DNA from: LSUCC0057 sp048549915
GTDB taxonomy: Bacteria > Pseudomonadota > Gammaproteobacteria > Pseudomonadales > Porticoccaceae
Direction: 5' to 3'
Length of the DNA stretch: 55,703 nt
Assembly (NCBI GenBank): GCA_048549915.1
Contig: JBLYYE010000007.1
Coordinates: 1-55,703 of the forward strand
The notes below the pieces were generated by a model. That model saw only the letters and a list, made by a program, of their open reading frames with translations, made no database searches and had not been told where the DNA came from. A program made the translations under genes and the position numbers. Positions 7,483 to 16,763 of the stretch are shown here, piece after piece. The stretch's first letter is position 1. Every line of letters begins with the position of its first letter.

Positions 7483-9195
7483 GTGGCCATAGCAACGGCG
7501 CAACAGACCCAGAGCCAGCGCAGATCCTCTCTGCGCTGGCTTTATAGTTATTTGGCCCGAGAAAAATCTGCCCTAGCGGGGTTGGCACTGCTTTCACTCT
7601 CAGTAACCGGTGTCGTACTTTTGCAACCGATGCTGGTCAAGTTATTGATCGATGACGGCCTGTTAGCCGGAAATAAGAGCAAACTGGTTAGCGTTGCACT
7701 TGTCATGTTACTGGCCGCTCTTTTCAGCACGTTACTCAGCGGTGTCAACCGTATCTACCACACAGCAGTTTCTGGGCGGATTCTGTTTTCTTTACGGCAA
7801 GATCTCTTTGCCCATATGCATAGATTGTCACCTAAGTTTTACCAAGCAGAGCGCGCGGGCGACCTTATTTCTCGGCTCGATCGCGATATCGCTGAAATAC
7901 AACGCTTTGCAGTCGATACCCTTTTCAGTTCGCTTTCAGCAGTGATTGGGCTATTCGGCACTGTGGGTCTATTGATTTACCTCAATGCGCCACTCGCTTC
8001 TGTACTATTGGTACTCATACCGGTGCAACTGCTGTTCTTAATTAAGGTGCGCCCTCTCATCGAACAGAGTAACCGCGACAGCCGGGAGCGATCGGCAGAC
8101 CTCTCGGCGTTTCTCACCGAAGCGGTGCCAATGGTAAAATTTACTCAGTCCAGTGGTGCTCAGCCACTGCAACAAAAGCGGCTCACCCACCTCAACGATT
8201 TCTTTTTAACCAGCCTGATAAGGTTACAGAAAATTGAATTTTTTGGCCAAGCGGTACCCAGTTTGCTGGTCTCGGTAACGCGCGCAGGTGTTTTTCTAAT
8301 CGGTGGTCTGAGCGTAATCAATGGCACTATGCAGCTGGGTGCATTGATCGCCTTTACCACCTATTTGGGTATGGCCTTTGGCCCGGTGCAGTCACTGCTG
8401 GGGCTGTATTTGAGCTGGCAGCGGATGGTGATTAGTCTCGACCGTGTCGCCTACTTGCGCCAACAATCTGCAGAGCCCAGTGGAAGCCTACGCTTGCCGG
8501 ATAACGGCCCCGGCAACATTGTTTTAGAGAGTGTCAGCTTCAGCCATGGCGATGCAGCAATACTTTTGGCGCAAGCATCCGCACACCTCCCTGGCGGAAA
8601 AAAAATAGCGTTGCAGGGCGCCTCAGGCAGTGGCAAAAGTACATTGGTAGATCTGCTCTTGGGCCACTCCCAGTTGGATAGCGGTAAGATTATGATCGAC
8701 TCTATCAACTTAGCTGACTTAGATATTGTCGAGTGGCGCAAACAGGTCGTACTTGTCTCACAACAACCGGTGATACTGCGCGACACCCTTGCTAATAATC
8801 TGCTCTTTTCAGCCCCTAATGCCAGTCGCAAACAGCTTCTTGAGGCCGCCACACAGGCCGGCTTAGAACCGCTGCTCAATCGGCTTAGTGATGGCTTAGA
8901 TACCACCGTCGGCGAACGTGGCGAGACGCTATCCGGCGGCGAAAAACAGCGTATTGCTATCGCTCGCGCCCTGTTGCGCAAGCCGTTGTTAGTCATTCTC
9001 GACGAGCCCACATCGGCACTCGATAGTCAGTCTGAACAACAGCTCATCGCACTCATCGACCAGCTGTTTGCCTCGGTAACCCGCGTAATCATCAGCCATA
9101 CTGACGCACCGTTGATCAATGCTGATATCCATCTTCAACTGGTCGACCAGCAGCTGCAAGTCAACCACCCCGATGGAAGTTACCAGCGTGGCTAG
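7483..9195 (+). CDS. qhpF: ABC transporter exporting QhpC (TMD-NBD fusion)
   Basis: This is a 570-residue half-size exporter. The first 300 residues hold six predicted membrane helices, and the nucleotide-binding domain carries Walker A GASGSGKST (about residue 380), signature LSGGEKQ (about 482) and Walker B LLVILDEPTS (about 505). In QHNDH biogenesis, QhpF moves crosslinked QhpC to the periplasm. It starts with GTG at 7483, 6 bases after qhpB; no in-frame ATG precedes the first membrane helix. The Shine-Dalgarno is weak, so coupling to qhpB is likely. It precedes qhpE, whereas in the Paracoccus order as I recall it qhpE comes first. Confidence 0.9.
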   Translation: MAIATAQQTQSQRRSSLRWLYSYLAREKSALAGLALLSLSVTGVVLLQPMLVKLLIDDGLLAGNKSKLVSVALVMLLAALFSTLLSGVNRIYHTAVSGRILFSLRQDLFAHMHRLSPKFYQAERAGDLISRLDRDIAEIQRFAVDTLFSSLSAVIGLFGTVGLLIYLNAPLASVLLVLIPVQLLFLIKVRPLIEQSNRDSRERSADLSAFLTEAVPMVKFTQSSGAQPLQQKRLTHLNDFFLTSLIRLQKIEFFGQAVPSLLVSVTRAGVFLIGGLSVINGTMQLGALIAFTTYLGMAFGPVQSLLGLYLSWQRMVISLDRVAYLRQQSAEPSGSLRLPDNGPGNIVLESVSFSHGDAAILLAQASAHLPGGKKIALQGASGSGKSTLVDLLLGHSQLDSGKIMIDSINLADLDIVEWRKQVVLVSQQPVILRDTLANNLLFSAPNASRKQLLEAATQAGLEPLLNRLSDGLDTTVGERGETLSGGEKQRIAIARALLRKPLLVILDEPTSALDSQSEQQLIALIDQLFASVTRVIISHTDAPLINADIHLQLVDQQLQVNHPDGSYQRG

Positions 9196-9877
9196 AACGA
9201 TTAAAGTGGGGCTCATCGACAGCGCTTTGTCGACTGAGTGTTCGAGCCAGTTTAGCCGCTACCAGAGCGCCATATTCAACCCTGCAGTGGGTGGCGAAGC
9301 CCCTCTTCACGGCAGCGCTGTCTGCTCCCCATGGTGCCAAATGGGAGAGCACATCGAGCTTTATAATGCAGTTCTTTTTGATGACAGCCTGCGCTGTCAG
9401 CAAGCGCATTTAATCGCTGCTTTAAACTGGTTATTGACCTCTGATGTAGAGACTGTACATATGAGCTTGGGCTTACGTCAGCCCAGTGACGAGTTGGCGG
9501 ACATCTGCCAACAGTTGGTGGCCAAAGGAACGCTGTTAGTCGCCAGTGCACCGGCACAGGGTGATGCGGTCTATCCAGCGAGCTTTTCTGGTGTTATCAG
9601 CGCCAGTGGCGATGCACGCTGTCAGCCTGGGCAGCTCTCGCAACTCAATCCCGATGGTGCTAGCGGACCTCAATTTGGTGGCTGCGTTTTTTCTTCACTA
9701 CATCCACTGCGCGGTGCCAGTATCGGTGCAGGGGCGGTAACCGCTGAGCTCTTACAGCAGCAAATCAGACAAGCCAAGCCATTCAGTTGCGCTGATGCGA
9801 TAAAACTACTCGCTGCGCAGGCCGATTATCGGGGGCGAGAACAACGCGGCCCTGCATCCACTGGAGGCGTATCGTGA
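9173..9877 (+). CDS. qhpE: Subtilisin-like protease that removes the QhpC leader
   Basis: This 234-residue S8-family protein keeps the full triad: Asp16 in VGLIDSAL, His46 in LHGSAVC and Ser183 in GASIGAGAV, at normal subtilisin spacing but with a minimal domain. It has no signal peptide, so it acts in the cytoplasm, fitting its known role of cleaving the QhpC leader. The start is uncertain: the ATG at 9173 overlaps qhpF by 23 bases, and a GTG at 9188 has GGAAG 8 bases upstream. Its stop overlaps the qhpG start. Assignment rests on the triad plus its place in a complete qhp operon. Confidence 0.85.
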   Translation: MEVTSVARTIKVGLIDSALSTECSSQFSRYQSAIFNPAVGGEAPLHGSAVCSPWCQMGEHIELYNAVLFDDSLRCQQAHLIAALNWLLTSDVETVHMSLGLRQPSDELADICQQLVAKGTLLVASAPAQGDAVYPASFSGVISASGDARCQPGQLSQLNPDGASGPQFGGCVFSSLHPLRGASIGAGAVTAELLQQQIRQAKPFSCADAIKLLAAQADYRGREQRGPASTGGVS

Positions 9878-11118
9878 GCACCGCGCACACATTTGATATT
9901 ATCGTTCAAGGCGCAGGGCCTGCAGGCACTATAGCCGCCATCAAATTACAGCAATTAGGCTATTCTGTGGCAGTGTTGAGCCAACCGTCACGCTACCCGT
10001 CAGTTATAGAGGGAATCTCGCAAAGAACTTTCTCTGCTCTTGAAAATATTGGCCTAGAGTCACTCTGCTCGGTTATCTCGCCGGCCGTGCCACGCTTCAT
10101 AGATTGGGGGGAACGCAGCGGTCAGGCCAACGGTGAAAGGCTGATCTACCGCGAGGTGTTCAATGCCGCTTTAGAGCGCGAACTCCATCAGCGTGCTCTC
10201 CCTCTCGTCATCGCAGAGCGAGTGACTCGTCAATGGGCTAGCAGTGATAATCAATGGCAGCTCGTTGCCGATGATGCCGTTTACACCGCCCCCCTGTTAA
10301 TTGATGCCTGCGGTCGCCAAGCGCGTATTGATGCCGCCAACGATCGCCCCGCGCCAACCGTCTCACTGCACCAACATTGGCTGCGGCCAGCAGCTCAAAA
10401 CAGCCCGCCCTACACCGCTGTAGCCGCCATTGAGCAAGGGTGGCTGTGGTATGTAAGCACTGGAGATGGCGAAATTTACACGCAGCTGTGCTGTGGCGGC
10501 GACAGCGCTCAATCACTTCAGCGCAGCAGCTCAACGATTCAAGCCATCTGCGCCAAACTTGACCAGCAGCAGTTTCCGCTTGACGACGCAACCGCTAAGC
10601 ATGAGCTACTTGTGCGTGGCGCCACACCACGTCTGAATACTGCTGCAGCTACGACCAACAAGCTAGCTGTTGGTGATGCCGCTTTGGCTGCAGACCCACT
10701 TTCGGGGAATGGTATTTATCAGTCTATATCGTCTGCTCTGATCGCGCCTGCTGTTGCCAATACACTGCTCAAGCAGCCGCAAGATAGCCAGCTGGCCATC
10801 GACTTCTACCAGCAGCGTATAGAGCATCTTTACCAGCGCTTTGGTCGGCTGGGCCGCGAGTTTTACAGCGGCGAGCAGCGCTGGCAAGAGCACCCATTTT
10901 GGCAACAGCGCGAGCACTGGCCCGATCGGCAACCCGCGCATACAGAGCCCGACCAGTTGCTCGGCACAGCAACCCGAGCAGTAGTTGAGAACGATCTGAT
11001 ACGCCAAGGCGAGGTGGTTATTACTGTCAACCACCCACTGGGGATCTGGCGTGTCAATGGCGAACTCGCCGCACAGCGATTGCGCCGCAGCGGTGCGACA
11101 CTGCCCGTTATCGACTAG
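9874..11118 (+). CDS. qhpG: FAD-dependent monooxygenase of QhpC tryptophan hydroxylation
   Basis: This is a 414-residue flavoprotein of the tryptophan halogenase/PHBH-like class. FAD-binding GxGxxG is at residues 13-18 (GAGPAG), and the second FAD motif GDAALAADPLSGNG is near residue 267. QhpG is known to hydroxylate the QhpC tryptophan that becomes CTQ. The GTG start overlaps the qhpE stop as GTGA. It is the last gene of the operon; the next gene converges on it 7 bases downstream, leaving no room for a long terminator. Confidence 0.9.
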   Translation: MSTAHTFDIIVQGAGPAGTIAAIKLQQLGYSVAVLSQPSRYPSVIEGISQRTFSALENIGLESLCSVISPAVPRFIDWGERSGQANGERLIYREVFNAALERELHQRALPLVIAERVTRQWASSDNQWQLVADDAVYTAPLLIDACGRQARIDAANDRPAPTVSLHQHWLRPAAQNSPPYTAVAAIEQGWLWYVSTGDGEIYTQLCCGGDSAQSLQRSSSTIQAICAKLDQQQFPLDDATAKHELLVRGATPRLNTAAATTNKLAVGDAALAADPLSGNGIYQSISSALIAPAVANTLLKQPQDSQLAIDFYQQRIEHLYQRFGRLGREFYSGEQRWQEHPFWQQREHWPDRQPAHTEPDQLLGTATRAVVENDLIRQGEVVITVNHPLGIWRVNGELAAQRLRRSGATLPVID

Positions 11119-11125
11119 TTTACGG

Positions 11126-12577
11126 TTAGTTCGCGGGCTTCCATTGAGGCGCTAACAACCGCCGCTTGCCGTCATGTGAAAGCGCGACGTCGGGTGAATC
11201 TAACTGTTCGCGATCCCACAACTCGCAGGTAACTTGTTTGTGTTTTTGATCGAGCCCTTCGCAGTAATTGTGGTATCTGCAAATTCTTACCTCTGCACCA
11301 CTACCCGATGCCACTTTGCGCGGCCAGTCGGGGTCAGCCAGAGCTTGGCGTGCTAATCCAACAACGTCTCCGCTGCCCTGCTCGAGAATCTGCTCGGCTT
11401 GGAAGAAGTGATAGAGTCCACCGGCAACAATAATAGGCGTCTCATAACCCGCCGTGCGCACAGCTTCGCGAACTGCGGCGGCCGGGGTCACATTGCGCCC
11501 AAACGGCCCTTGCTGGTCTGAGATATACCCGGGCATACATTCGTAACCGCTGCGCCCGGTGTATGGATAGATAGCTGATCCAGGCCGCGGTTGTTTGGCA
11601 TCGTCAAACTTCCCACCGCGCGATAATGAGATGAAGTCCATGCCTTCACTTGCGAATTTTTTTGCAAAGTGCACGGCATCATTGAGGCGACTACCGCCAT
11701 CAATGATTTCATCGGCCAGCATTCTGCAGCCGACAATATAATCGCTGCCCACCCGTTCGCGCACCGCTCGATAGACCTCAATAGGCAGGCGCAAGCGCCC
11801 TGCTAAGTCACCTCCATAACCGTCGCTGCGTTGGTTAGTCGCAGAGAGAAACGAGGCCATTGTGTAAGCGTGCGCGTAGTGCAACTCTATGCCATCAAAA
11901 CCGGCTAACTGGGCCCTTTGTGCCGCAGCGGCGAACAGTTCTGGTAACTGTTCAGGCAAGCTTGCGACCGCAGGCAGATGTGTGTCGGTCACTCTCTCGC
12001 GATAACCGAGTTGTAAATTCTCCCACTCTTTGGCAGTTAAAATAGTCTCCAACTCAGCGTCATCACAAGCCACTAGAGCTGTGCGCACGGCGTTATCATC
12101 GCGAAGTTGCAAACGCTTGCGGTGGTTGTCGGTAATGTCCAGGAAATGGCTGAGATACTTCTTGCGCTGCGGTCGTCTGCGAATAGGCAAAAAATCGATT
12201 AATTGTATGTAGAGCTTAGTCTCGCCATCGCTCGCCTCGCGGACTGCCTCTACAACCCGACGCAGGCCAGCGATATAGCTGTCGCTGCCAATGCGCAGTA
12301 ACGGGCCCGAGGGTATATCGCGAATACCCGTTGCCTCAACAACAATTGCCCCCGGTTTGCCCTGCGCAAAACGACGGTACCAAGCGATCACATCGTCATT
12401 CACTTCGCCCTGCTCGGTAGCTCGCCAAGGCACCATGGCTGGGACCCAAGTACGGTTTTTAAGGTGTAAGTTTTGATAACTTAAAGGGGAGAAAAGTCTC
12501 GAATTCGCCGCCTCTTGGGCACTCGGCCATTGGTCACATAGTGCCTGGTATTTTATTCGCTCTGTTGGTTTCCACAT
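11126..12577 (-). CDS. NADH:flavin oxidoreductase, Old Yellow Enzyme family
   Basis: This is a 483-residue TIM-barrel flavoenzyme. The N-terminal FMN-binding strand (LFSPLSYQNLHLKNRTWVPAM), an active-site segment ELHYAHAYTMASFLS corresponding to the usual HxAHGYLxxQF, and a C-terminal phosphate-binding segment VAGGLYHF...VGLARQALADPDW are recognisable. Such enzymes reduce activated C=C bonds with NAD(P)H. Departures are Ala-Tyr-Thr in place of Gly-Tyr-Leu after the second His, and an insertion rich in Arg/Lys around residues 150-165. TTGAGG lies ahead of the ATG. Divergent from the aryl-CoA monooxygenase/reductase gene; substrate unknown. Confidence 0.88.
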   Translation of the reverse strand: MWKPTERIKYQALCDQWPSAQEAANSRLFSPLSYQNLHLKNRTWVPAMVPWRATEQGEVNDDVIAWYRRFAQGKPGAIVVEATGIRDIPSGPLLRIGSDSYIAGLRRVVEAVREASDGETKLYIQLIDFLPIRRRPQRKKYLSHFLDITDNHRKRLQLRDDNAVRTALVACDDAELETILTAKEWENLQLGYRERVTDTHLPAVASLPEQLPELFAAAAQRAQLAGFDGIELHYAHAYTMASFLSATNQRSDGYGGDLAGRLRLPIEVYRAVRERVGSDYIVGCRMLADEIIDGGSRLNDAVHFAKKFASEGMDFISLSRGGKFDDAKQPRPGSAIYPYTGRSGYECMPGYISDQQGPFGRNVTPAAAVREAVRTAGYETPIIVAGGLYHFFQAEQILEQGSGDVVGLARQALADPDWPRKVASGSGAEVRICRYHNYCEGLDQKHKQVTCELWDREQLDSPDVALSHDGKRRLLAPQWKPAN

Positions 12578-12764
12578 ACAAACCTCAAAATTGTTATCCA
12601 GTGTTGCATCCCGTACGGGGACAAAAAAAACAGCGTCAAAAAAGCCATACAGGCACTTTACTTTAAATATAAAATATATGCTATAGTGCCTTTAAATTGC
12701 ATGCCAAGCTTTGCAAGCAGTAACAACCCGACGATCACAATGCGCTCAATTTTAGGAGATGATT
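12578..12764. promoter_or_regulatory. Divergent promoter region of the aryl-CoA cluster
   Basis: This holds a perfect palindrome CCCGTACGGG (12610-12619) and 7-bp arms AGGCACT (12651-12657) and AGTGCCT (12685-12691) around a very AT-rich core (AAATATAAAATATAT). The AT core is the likely promoter for the plus-strand gene at 12765, and the flanking arms may be an operator. No regulator gene is encoded within the cluster itself. Confidence 0.4.
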
Positions 12765-15080
12765 ATGAAAATTGTCTGTTTAGGTGGCGGCCCCGCAGGG
12801 CTTTACTTGGCCATATGTATGAAGCTGCATGACAGCAATCACGATATCACAGTCGTAGAGCGCAACCGCCCAAATGACACCTTCGGCTGGGGTGTCGTGT
12901 TCTCCGATGAAACCATGCAAAACCTCAAAAAGAGTGATCCGGTCAGCGCTGAGACAATGATCAGTGAGCTAATTCATTGGGATATGATCGACTGCTATAT
13001 CCACGGTGAAATGGAGCGCTCGGATGGACATGGCTTTATCGGTATTGGCCGCAAGCGCATGTTGCAAATTCTCTTTCAGCGCGCCCAGCAGTTGGGTGTA
13101 AACCTGCAGTTTGAAACAGAGTTCGAACTCGATGATATCGACGGAAAATACGCTGATGCTGACTTAGTGGTCGCTGCAGATGGTCTCAACTCAAAAGTGC
13201 GCAATAGTAATTTAGAGGCCTTTGATTGTGATATTGATGTGCGTCCAAACAAGTTTGTTTGGTTGGGAACGCAGCAAAGTTTCCGCGATGCATTTACCTT
13301 TATCTTTGAGAAAACCGAACACGGCTGGATCTGGGTGCACGCCTATCAGTTTGATGAGAACACCTCTACATTTATTGTCGAATGTCAGCCCGATGTCTAC
13401 GATGCCTTTGGCTTTGAACATATGAGCCATGAGGAGAGCGCCGAAACCTGCCGTCAAATTTTTGAGAAGTATCTCGGTGGACATAAGCTTTTAACTAACT
13501 CGGGCCATATTCGCGGTTCTGCGTGGATTAGTTTTCCGCGTGTATTATGTCGCAACTGGATTAAAGACGAGCGGGTTGTGCTGATTGGTGACGCTGCGCA
13601 CACAGCCCACTTCGGTATCGGCTCCGGCACCAAGATGGGGTTGGAAGATGCTATATCGCTGGCCAAACATCTCACCCAAAAAGAACAGATTATCGATGCA
13701 CTGCACGCTTACCAAGCCGAGCGCGAAATCGAGGCGCTAAAACTTCAGTCCGCCGCGCGCAACGCTATGGTCTGGTTCGAAAATGCCCCTCGCTACTGTG
13801 AGCGTTTTAACACTAAACAACTCAATTACTCAATGCTGACACGCAGCCAAAGGGTGAGTCACGAAAACCTGCGTCTGCGCGATAAACAGTGGTTAGAAAG
13901 CTATGAGCAACACCTCGCTTCGTTGGTTTGCGAGAAGCCCGTTAGCCAGCCGATTCCTCCCATGTTTTTACCCTACCAACTGCGCGACATGAAGCTCCAC
14001 AACCGTGTTGTTGTCTCGCCTATGTCTATGTACAGCGCTGTCGATGGGATGCCGAGTGACTGGCACGTCAGCCATTATGGTTCTCTGGCTCAAGGGGGGG
14101 CTGGCCTGGTCTATACCGAGATGACCGATGTCAGTTCTCAAGGCCGCATTACCACAGGCTGTGCCGGCATTTGGAATGATCAACAAGCCTCAGCTTGGGA
14201 GCGCATTGTCAGCCTGGTACACCAGCACAGCCCAGCGAAAATTTGTCTACAGCTTGGCCACTCTGGCCCCAAGGGGTCTACCGAGCTGCCCTGGCAACAG
14301 AGTGTCAGCGATCAGCCTCTAAAGGATGGGTGGGAGATACTCAGCCCGTCGGCTGTTCCATTCGCACCCCATTGCCAAACACCCCGCGCGATGACTGCGG
14401 AGGACATGCAGCAAGTACTGGAGCAGCACGTAGACGCTGCAAGGCGCGCCGATCGAACCGGCTTTGACATGCTCGAGTTACACGCCGCTCACGGCTATTT
14501 GCTATCAGCATTTATCACGCCCATTTTGAATCAGCGCGATGACGAGTACGGCGGCAGCCTCGAAAATCGGTTGCGCTACCCGCTAGCTGTATTTGCCGCC
14601 ATGCGGGCGGTATGGCCCACTGGCAAACCTATGGCAGTGCGTATATCGGCCAATGACTGGGTTGGTGACTTAGGTGTCACACCACAAGAGGCGGTAAGCA
14701 TTGCACGAGCGTTCAAGCAAGCTGGCGCCGATATTATTGACGTCTCAGCGGGCCAAACGTCACTGGATGCGAAACCCGTTTATGGTCGCATGTTCCAAAC
14801 ACCGTTCTCGGACGATATACGCAACGAGGTCGATATCCCTACCATGGCGGTTGGCAATATCTTTGAAATCGACCACGTCAACAGCATTATCGCCGCCGGC
14901 CGCGCCGACCTCTGTTGCTTGGCAAGACCCCATTTGGCTGATCCCAACTGGACGCTGCGCGCTGCGGCGCAAATGGGCTACACAGGCCCAGGTGCCCCGT
15001 GTCCAGTTCAGTACCAAGCAGGTTTCCAGCAATTAGCTCGCAATATGCAAAAAGCTGCCGATATGGTGATTAATGCGTAA
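12765..15080 (+). CDS. 2-aminobenzoyl-CoA (or salicylyl-CoA) monooxygenase/reductase fusion
   Basis: This is a 771-residue fusion. The N-terminal ~390 residues are a class A flavin monooxygenase (GGGPAG at 7-12; GDAAHTAHFGIGSG near 274); the C-terminal ~370 residues are an Old Yellow Enzyme domain beginning near PMFLPYQLRDMKLHN, with LHAAHGYLLSAF as active site. The architecture is that of 2-aminobenzoyl-CoA monooxygenase/reductase of Azoarcus and of proteins annotated as bifunctional salicylyl-CoA 5-hydroxylase/oxidoreductase. The former hydroxylates and then reduces the ring to a non-aromatic CoA ester. I chose the ATG at 12765 (AGGAG 6 bases before); an ATG at 12759 overlaps that site. The substrate cannot be fixed from sequence. 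Confidence 0.87.
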   Translation: MKIVCLGGGPAGLYLAICMKLHDSNHDITVVERNRPNDTFGWGVVFSDETMQNLKKSDPVSAETMISELIHWDMIDCYIHGEMERSDGHGFIGIGRKRMLQILFQRAQQLGVNLQFETEFELDDIDGKYADADLVVAADGLNSKVRNSNLEAFDCDIDVRPNKFVWLGTQQSFRDAFTFIFEKTEHGWIWVHAYQFDENTSTFIVECQPDVYDAFGFEHMSHEESAETCRQIFEKYLGGHKLLTNSGHIRGSAWISFPRVLCRNWIKDERVVLIGDAAHTAHFGIGSGTKMGLEDAISLAKHLTQKEQIIDALHAYQAEREIEALKLQSAARNAMVWFENAPRYCERFNTKQLNYSMLTRSQRVSHENLRLRDKQWLESYEQHLASLVCEKPVSQPIPPMFLPYQLRDMKLHNRVVVSPMSMYSAVDGMPSDWHVSHYGSLAQGGAGLVYTEMTDVSSQGRITTGCAGIWNDQQASAWERIVSLVHQHSPAKICLQLGHSGPKGSTELPWQQSVSDQPLKDGWEILSPSAVPFAPHCQTPRAMTAEDMQQVLEQHVDAARRADRTGFDMLELHAAHGYLLSAFITPILNQRDDEYGGSLENRLRYPLAVFAAMRAVWPTGKPMAVRISANDWVGDLGVTPQEAVSIARAFKQAGADIIDVSAGQTSLDAKPVYGRMFQTPFSDDIRNEVDIPTMAVGNIFEIDHVNSIIAAGRADLCCLARPHLADPNWTLRAAAQMGYTGPGAPCPVQYQAGFQQLARNMQKAADMVINA

Positions 15081-15104
15081 AATCACCCTTCAACTTATCA
15101 GACA

Positions 15105-15899
15105 GTGTCTGCGCTGACAGAGAGCAAACAGATGCAAGATATATCAGATTCGCCTCACGCCGTTATTACCGGTGGTGGCAGCGGGATCGGTGCTGCTATT
15201 GCAGCCAGTTTGGCCGCTGAAGGCTACCAACTCACGCTGCTAGGTAGGCGAATGGAGCCCTTACAGACGGTGGCCGCTCAGCTGCCCGACTGCCATGCAG
15301 TGAGCTGTGATGTCACTGATACTGATTCGGTGGATAGCGCTTTTGCTCTTGCCCGCGATCAATTTGGCGCCATCGATGTTTTAGTCAACTGTGCTGGCGC
15401 GGCCCCTACCAGTCCGTTCCACAAACTTAATTATGCCGACTGGCGCGCTGTATTTGATCTCAATGTTGATGGTGTATTCCACTGCACCCAAGCGGTCATC
15501 AGCGATATGCGCAGCCGCAACTGCGGGCGCATTATCAATATTGCCAGCACGGCTGCTCAGCGCGGCTACGCCTATGTATCTGCATACAGCGCAGCCAAGC
15601 ACGCCGTGCTCGGCCTGACCCGCTCACTGGCCCTGGAGCTGGCCAGCACTGCGATCACGGTCAATGCAGTCTGCCCGGGATATACCGACACCGATATTAT
15701 TCGTGACGCTGTGGCTAATATTGTCGCTAAAACTGACCGCAATGAAGCGCAAGCTTTAGAGACATTCACCGCCGCCAACCCACAACGGCGTCTTATCCAG
15801 CCCGATGAAGTCGCCGCCACCGTCAGCTGGCTGTGTAGCGATAGCAGCCGCTCGATCACAGGGCAGGCAATCTCGGTCTCAGGCGGCGAGGTCATGTAG
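15105..15899 (+). CDS. SDR-family oxidoreductase (probable 3-hydroxyacyl-CoA dehydrogenase)
   Basis: This is a 264-residue short-chain dehydrogenase with the NAD-binding GGGSGIG, the NCAG strand, and the Ser/Tyr/Lys catalytic set in IASTAAQRGY and YSAAK (about residue 160). It begins at GTG 15105; an ATG at 15132 preceded by GAGAG is an alternative that removes 9 residues outside the fold. Its place between the monooxygenase/reductase and an enoyl-CoA hydratase homologue suggests oxidation of a hydroxyacyl-CoA ring or chain intermediate. The specific substrate is inferred only from context. Confidence 0.85.
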   Translation: MSALTESKQMQDISDSPHAVITGGGSGIGAAIAASLAAEGYQLTLLGRRMEPLQTVAAQLPDCHAVSCDVTDTDSVDSAFALARDQFGAIDVLVNCAGAAPTSPFHKLNYADWRAVFDLNVDGVFHCTQAVISDMRSRNCGRIINIASTAAQRGYAYVSAYSAAKHAVLGLTRSLALELASTAITVNAVCPGYTDTDIIRDAVANIVAKTDRNEAQALETFTAANPQRRLIQPDEVAATVSWLCSDSSRSITGQAISVSGGEVM

Positions 15900-15932
15900 G
15901 CCTTTTACCTAATCTTACTTTCGGAGTATTTT

Positions 15933-16745
15933 ATGCAGCCACGCACTTGCGCCGACTACCGCGCCGAACACTTCCTCTGGGAGGTTCATGCGGGTGTCGC
16001 AACAGTCACCCTCAACCGTCCAGAGCGTAAAAATCCACTCACTTTTGACTCCTACGCCGAACTGCGCGATCTGTTTCGCGATCTCGCTTACGCTGAAGAT
16101 GTCCAGGTAGTAATCTTTCGGGGCGCGGGTGGCAACTTCTGCTCTGGCGGCGATGTGCATGAAATTATCGGCCCGCTGACCCAAATGGATATGAAGCAGT
16201 TACTCGCCTTTACCCGCATGACCGGTGATCTGGTTAAGGCGATGCGCGCCTGTCCACAGCCAATTATCAGTGCTATCGAAGGGGTTTGCGCCGGAGCCGG
16301 CGCGATCATCGCTATGGCCAGTGATCTGCGCTATGCATCGGACAATAGCAAGGTTGCGTTCCTATTTACCCGGGTCGGCTTGGCCGGCTGCGATATGGGC
16401 GCCTGCGCCATACTGCCGCGCATTATTGGCCATGGGCGCGCCAGCGAGTTGCTCTACACAGGCCGCGCTATGAGCGCAGCAGAGGGTGAGCGCTGGGGTT
16501 TTCACAACGCATTGAGCGATGATCCTTACGCCGCCGCCCAACACGCCGCACAAGCTATCGCCTGCGGCCCCAATTTTGCTCACGGCATCACTAAAACCAT
16601 GCTCGAGCAAGAGTGGAACATGAGTATTGGCCAAGCTATTGAGGCCGAGGCTCAAGCGCAAGCTATCTGCATGCAGACGCAAGACTTTGAGCGCGCCTAC
16701 CTGGCTTTCGCCAATAAACAGCAGCCTGATTTTAAAGGCGATTAA
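15933..16745 (+). CDS. Enoyl-CoA hydratase/isomerase family protein
   Basis: This 270-residue crotonase-fold protein has the CoA/oxyanion segments FCSGGDVHEI and GVCAGAGAIIAMASDLRYA. The catalytic Glu normally found in the GxPE-like segment is not evident; the equivalent stretch reads FTRVGLAGCDMGACAILPRIIG, with Asp the only acid. The first catalytic Glu also appears replaced (AGAGAII). It may therefore act as an isomerase or ring-opening hydrolase rather than a classic hydratase. CGGAG precedes the ATG. Part of the co-directional run from 12765 to 20760. Confidence 0.85.
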   Translation: MQPRTCADYRAEHFLWEVHAGVATVTLNRPERKNPLTFDSYAELRDLFRDLAYAEDVQVVIFRGAGGNFCSGGDVHEIIGPLTQMDMKQLLAFTRMTGDLVKAMRACPQPIISAIEGVCAGAGAIIAMASDLRYASDNSKVAFLFTRVGLAGCDMGACAILPRIIGHGRASELLYTGRAMSAAEGERWGFHNALSDDPYAAAQHAAQAIACGPNFAHGITKTMLEQEWNMSIGQAIEAEAQAQAICMQTQDFERAYLAFANKQQPDFKGD

Positions 16746-16763
16746 TCTGCACAGGGGTTAACC

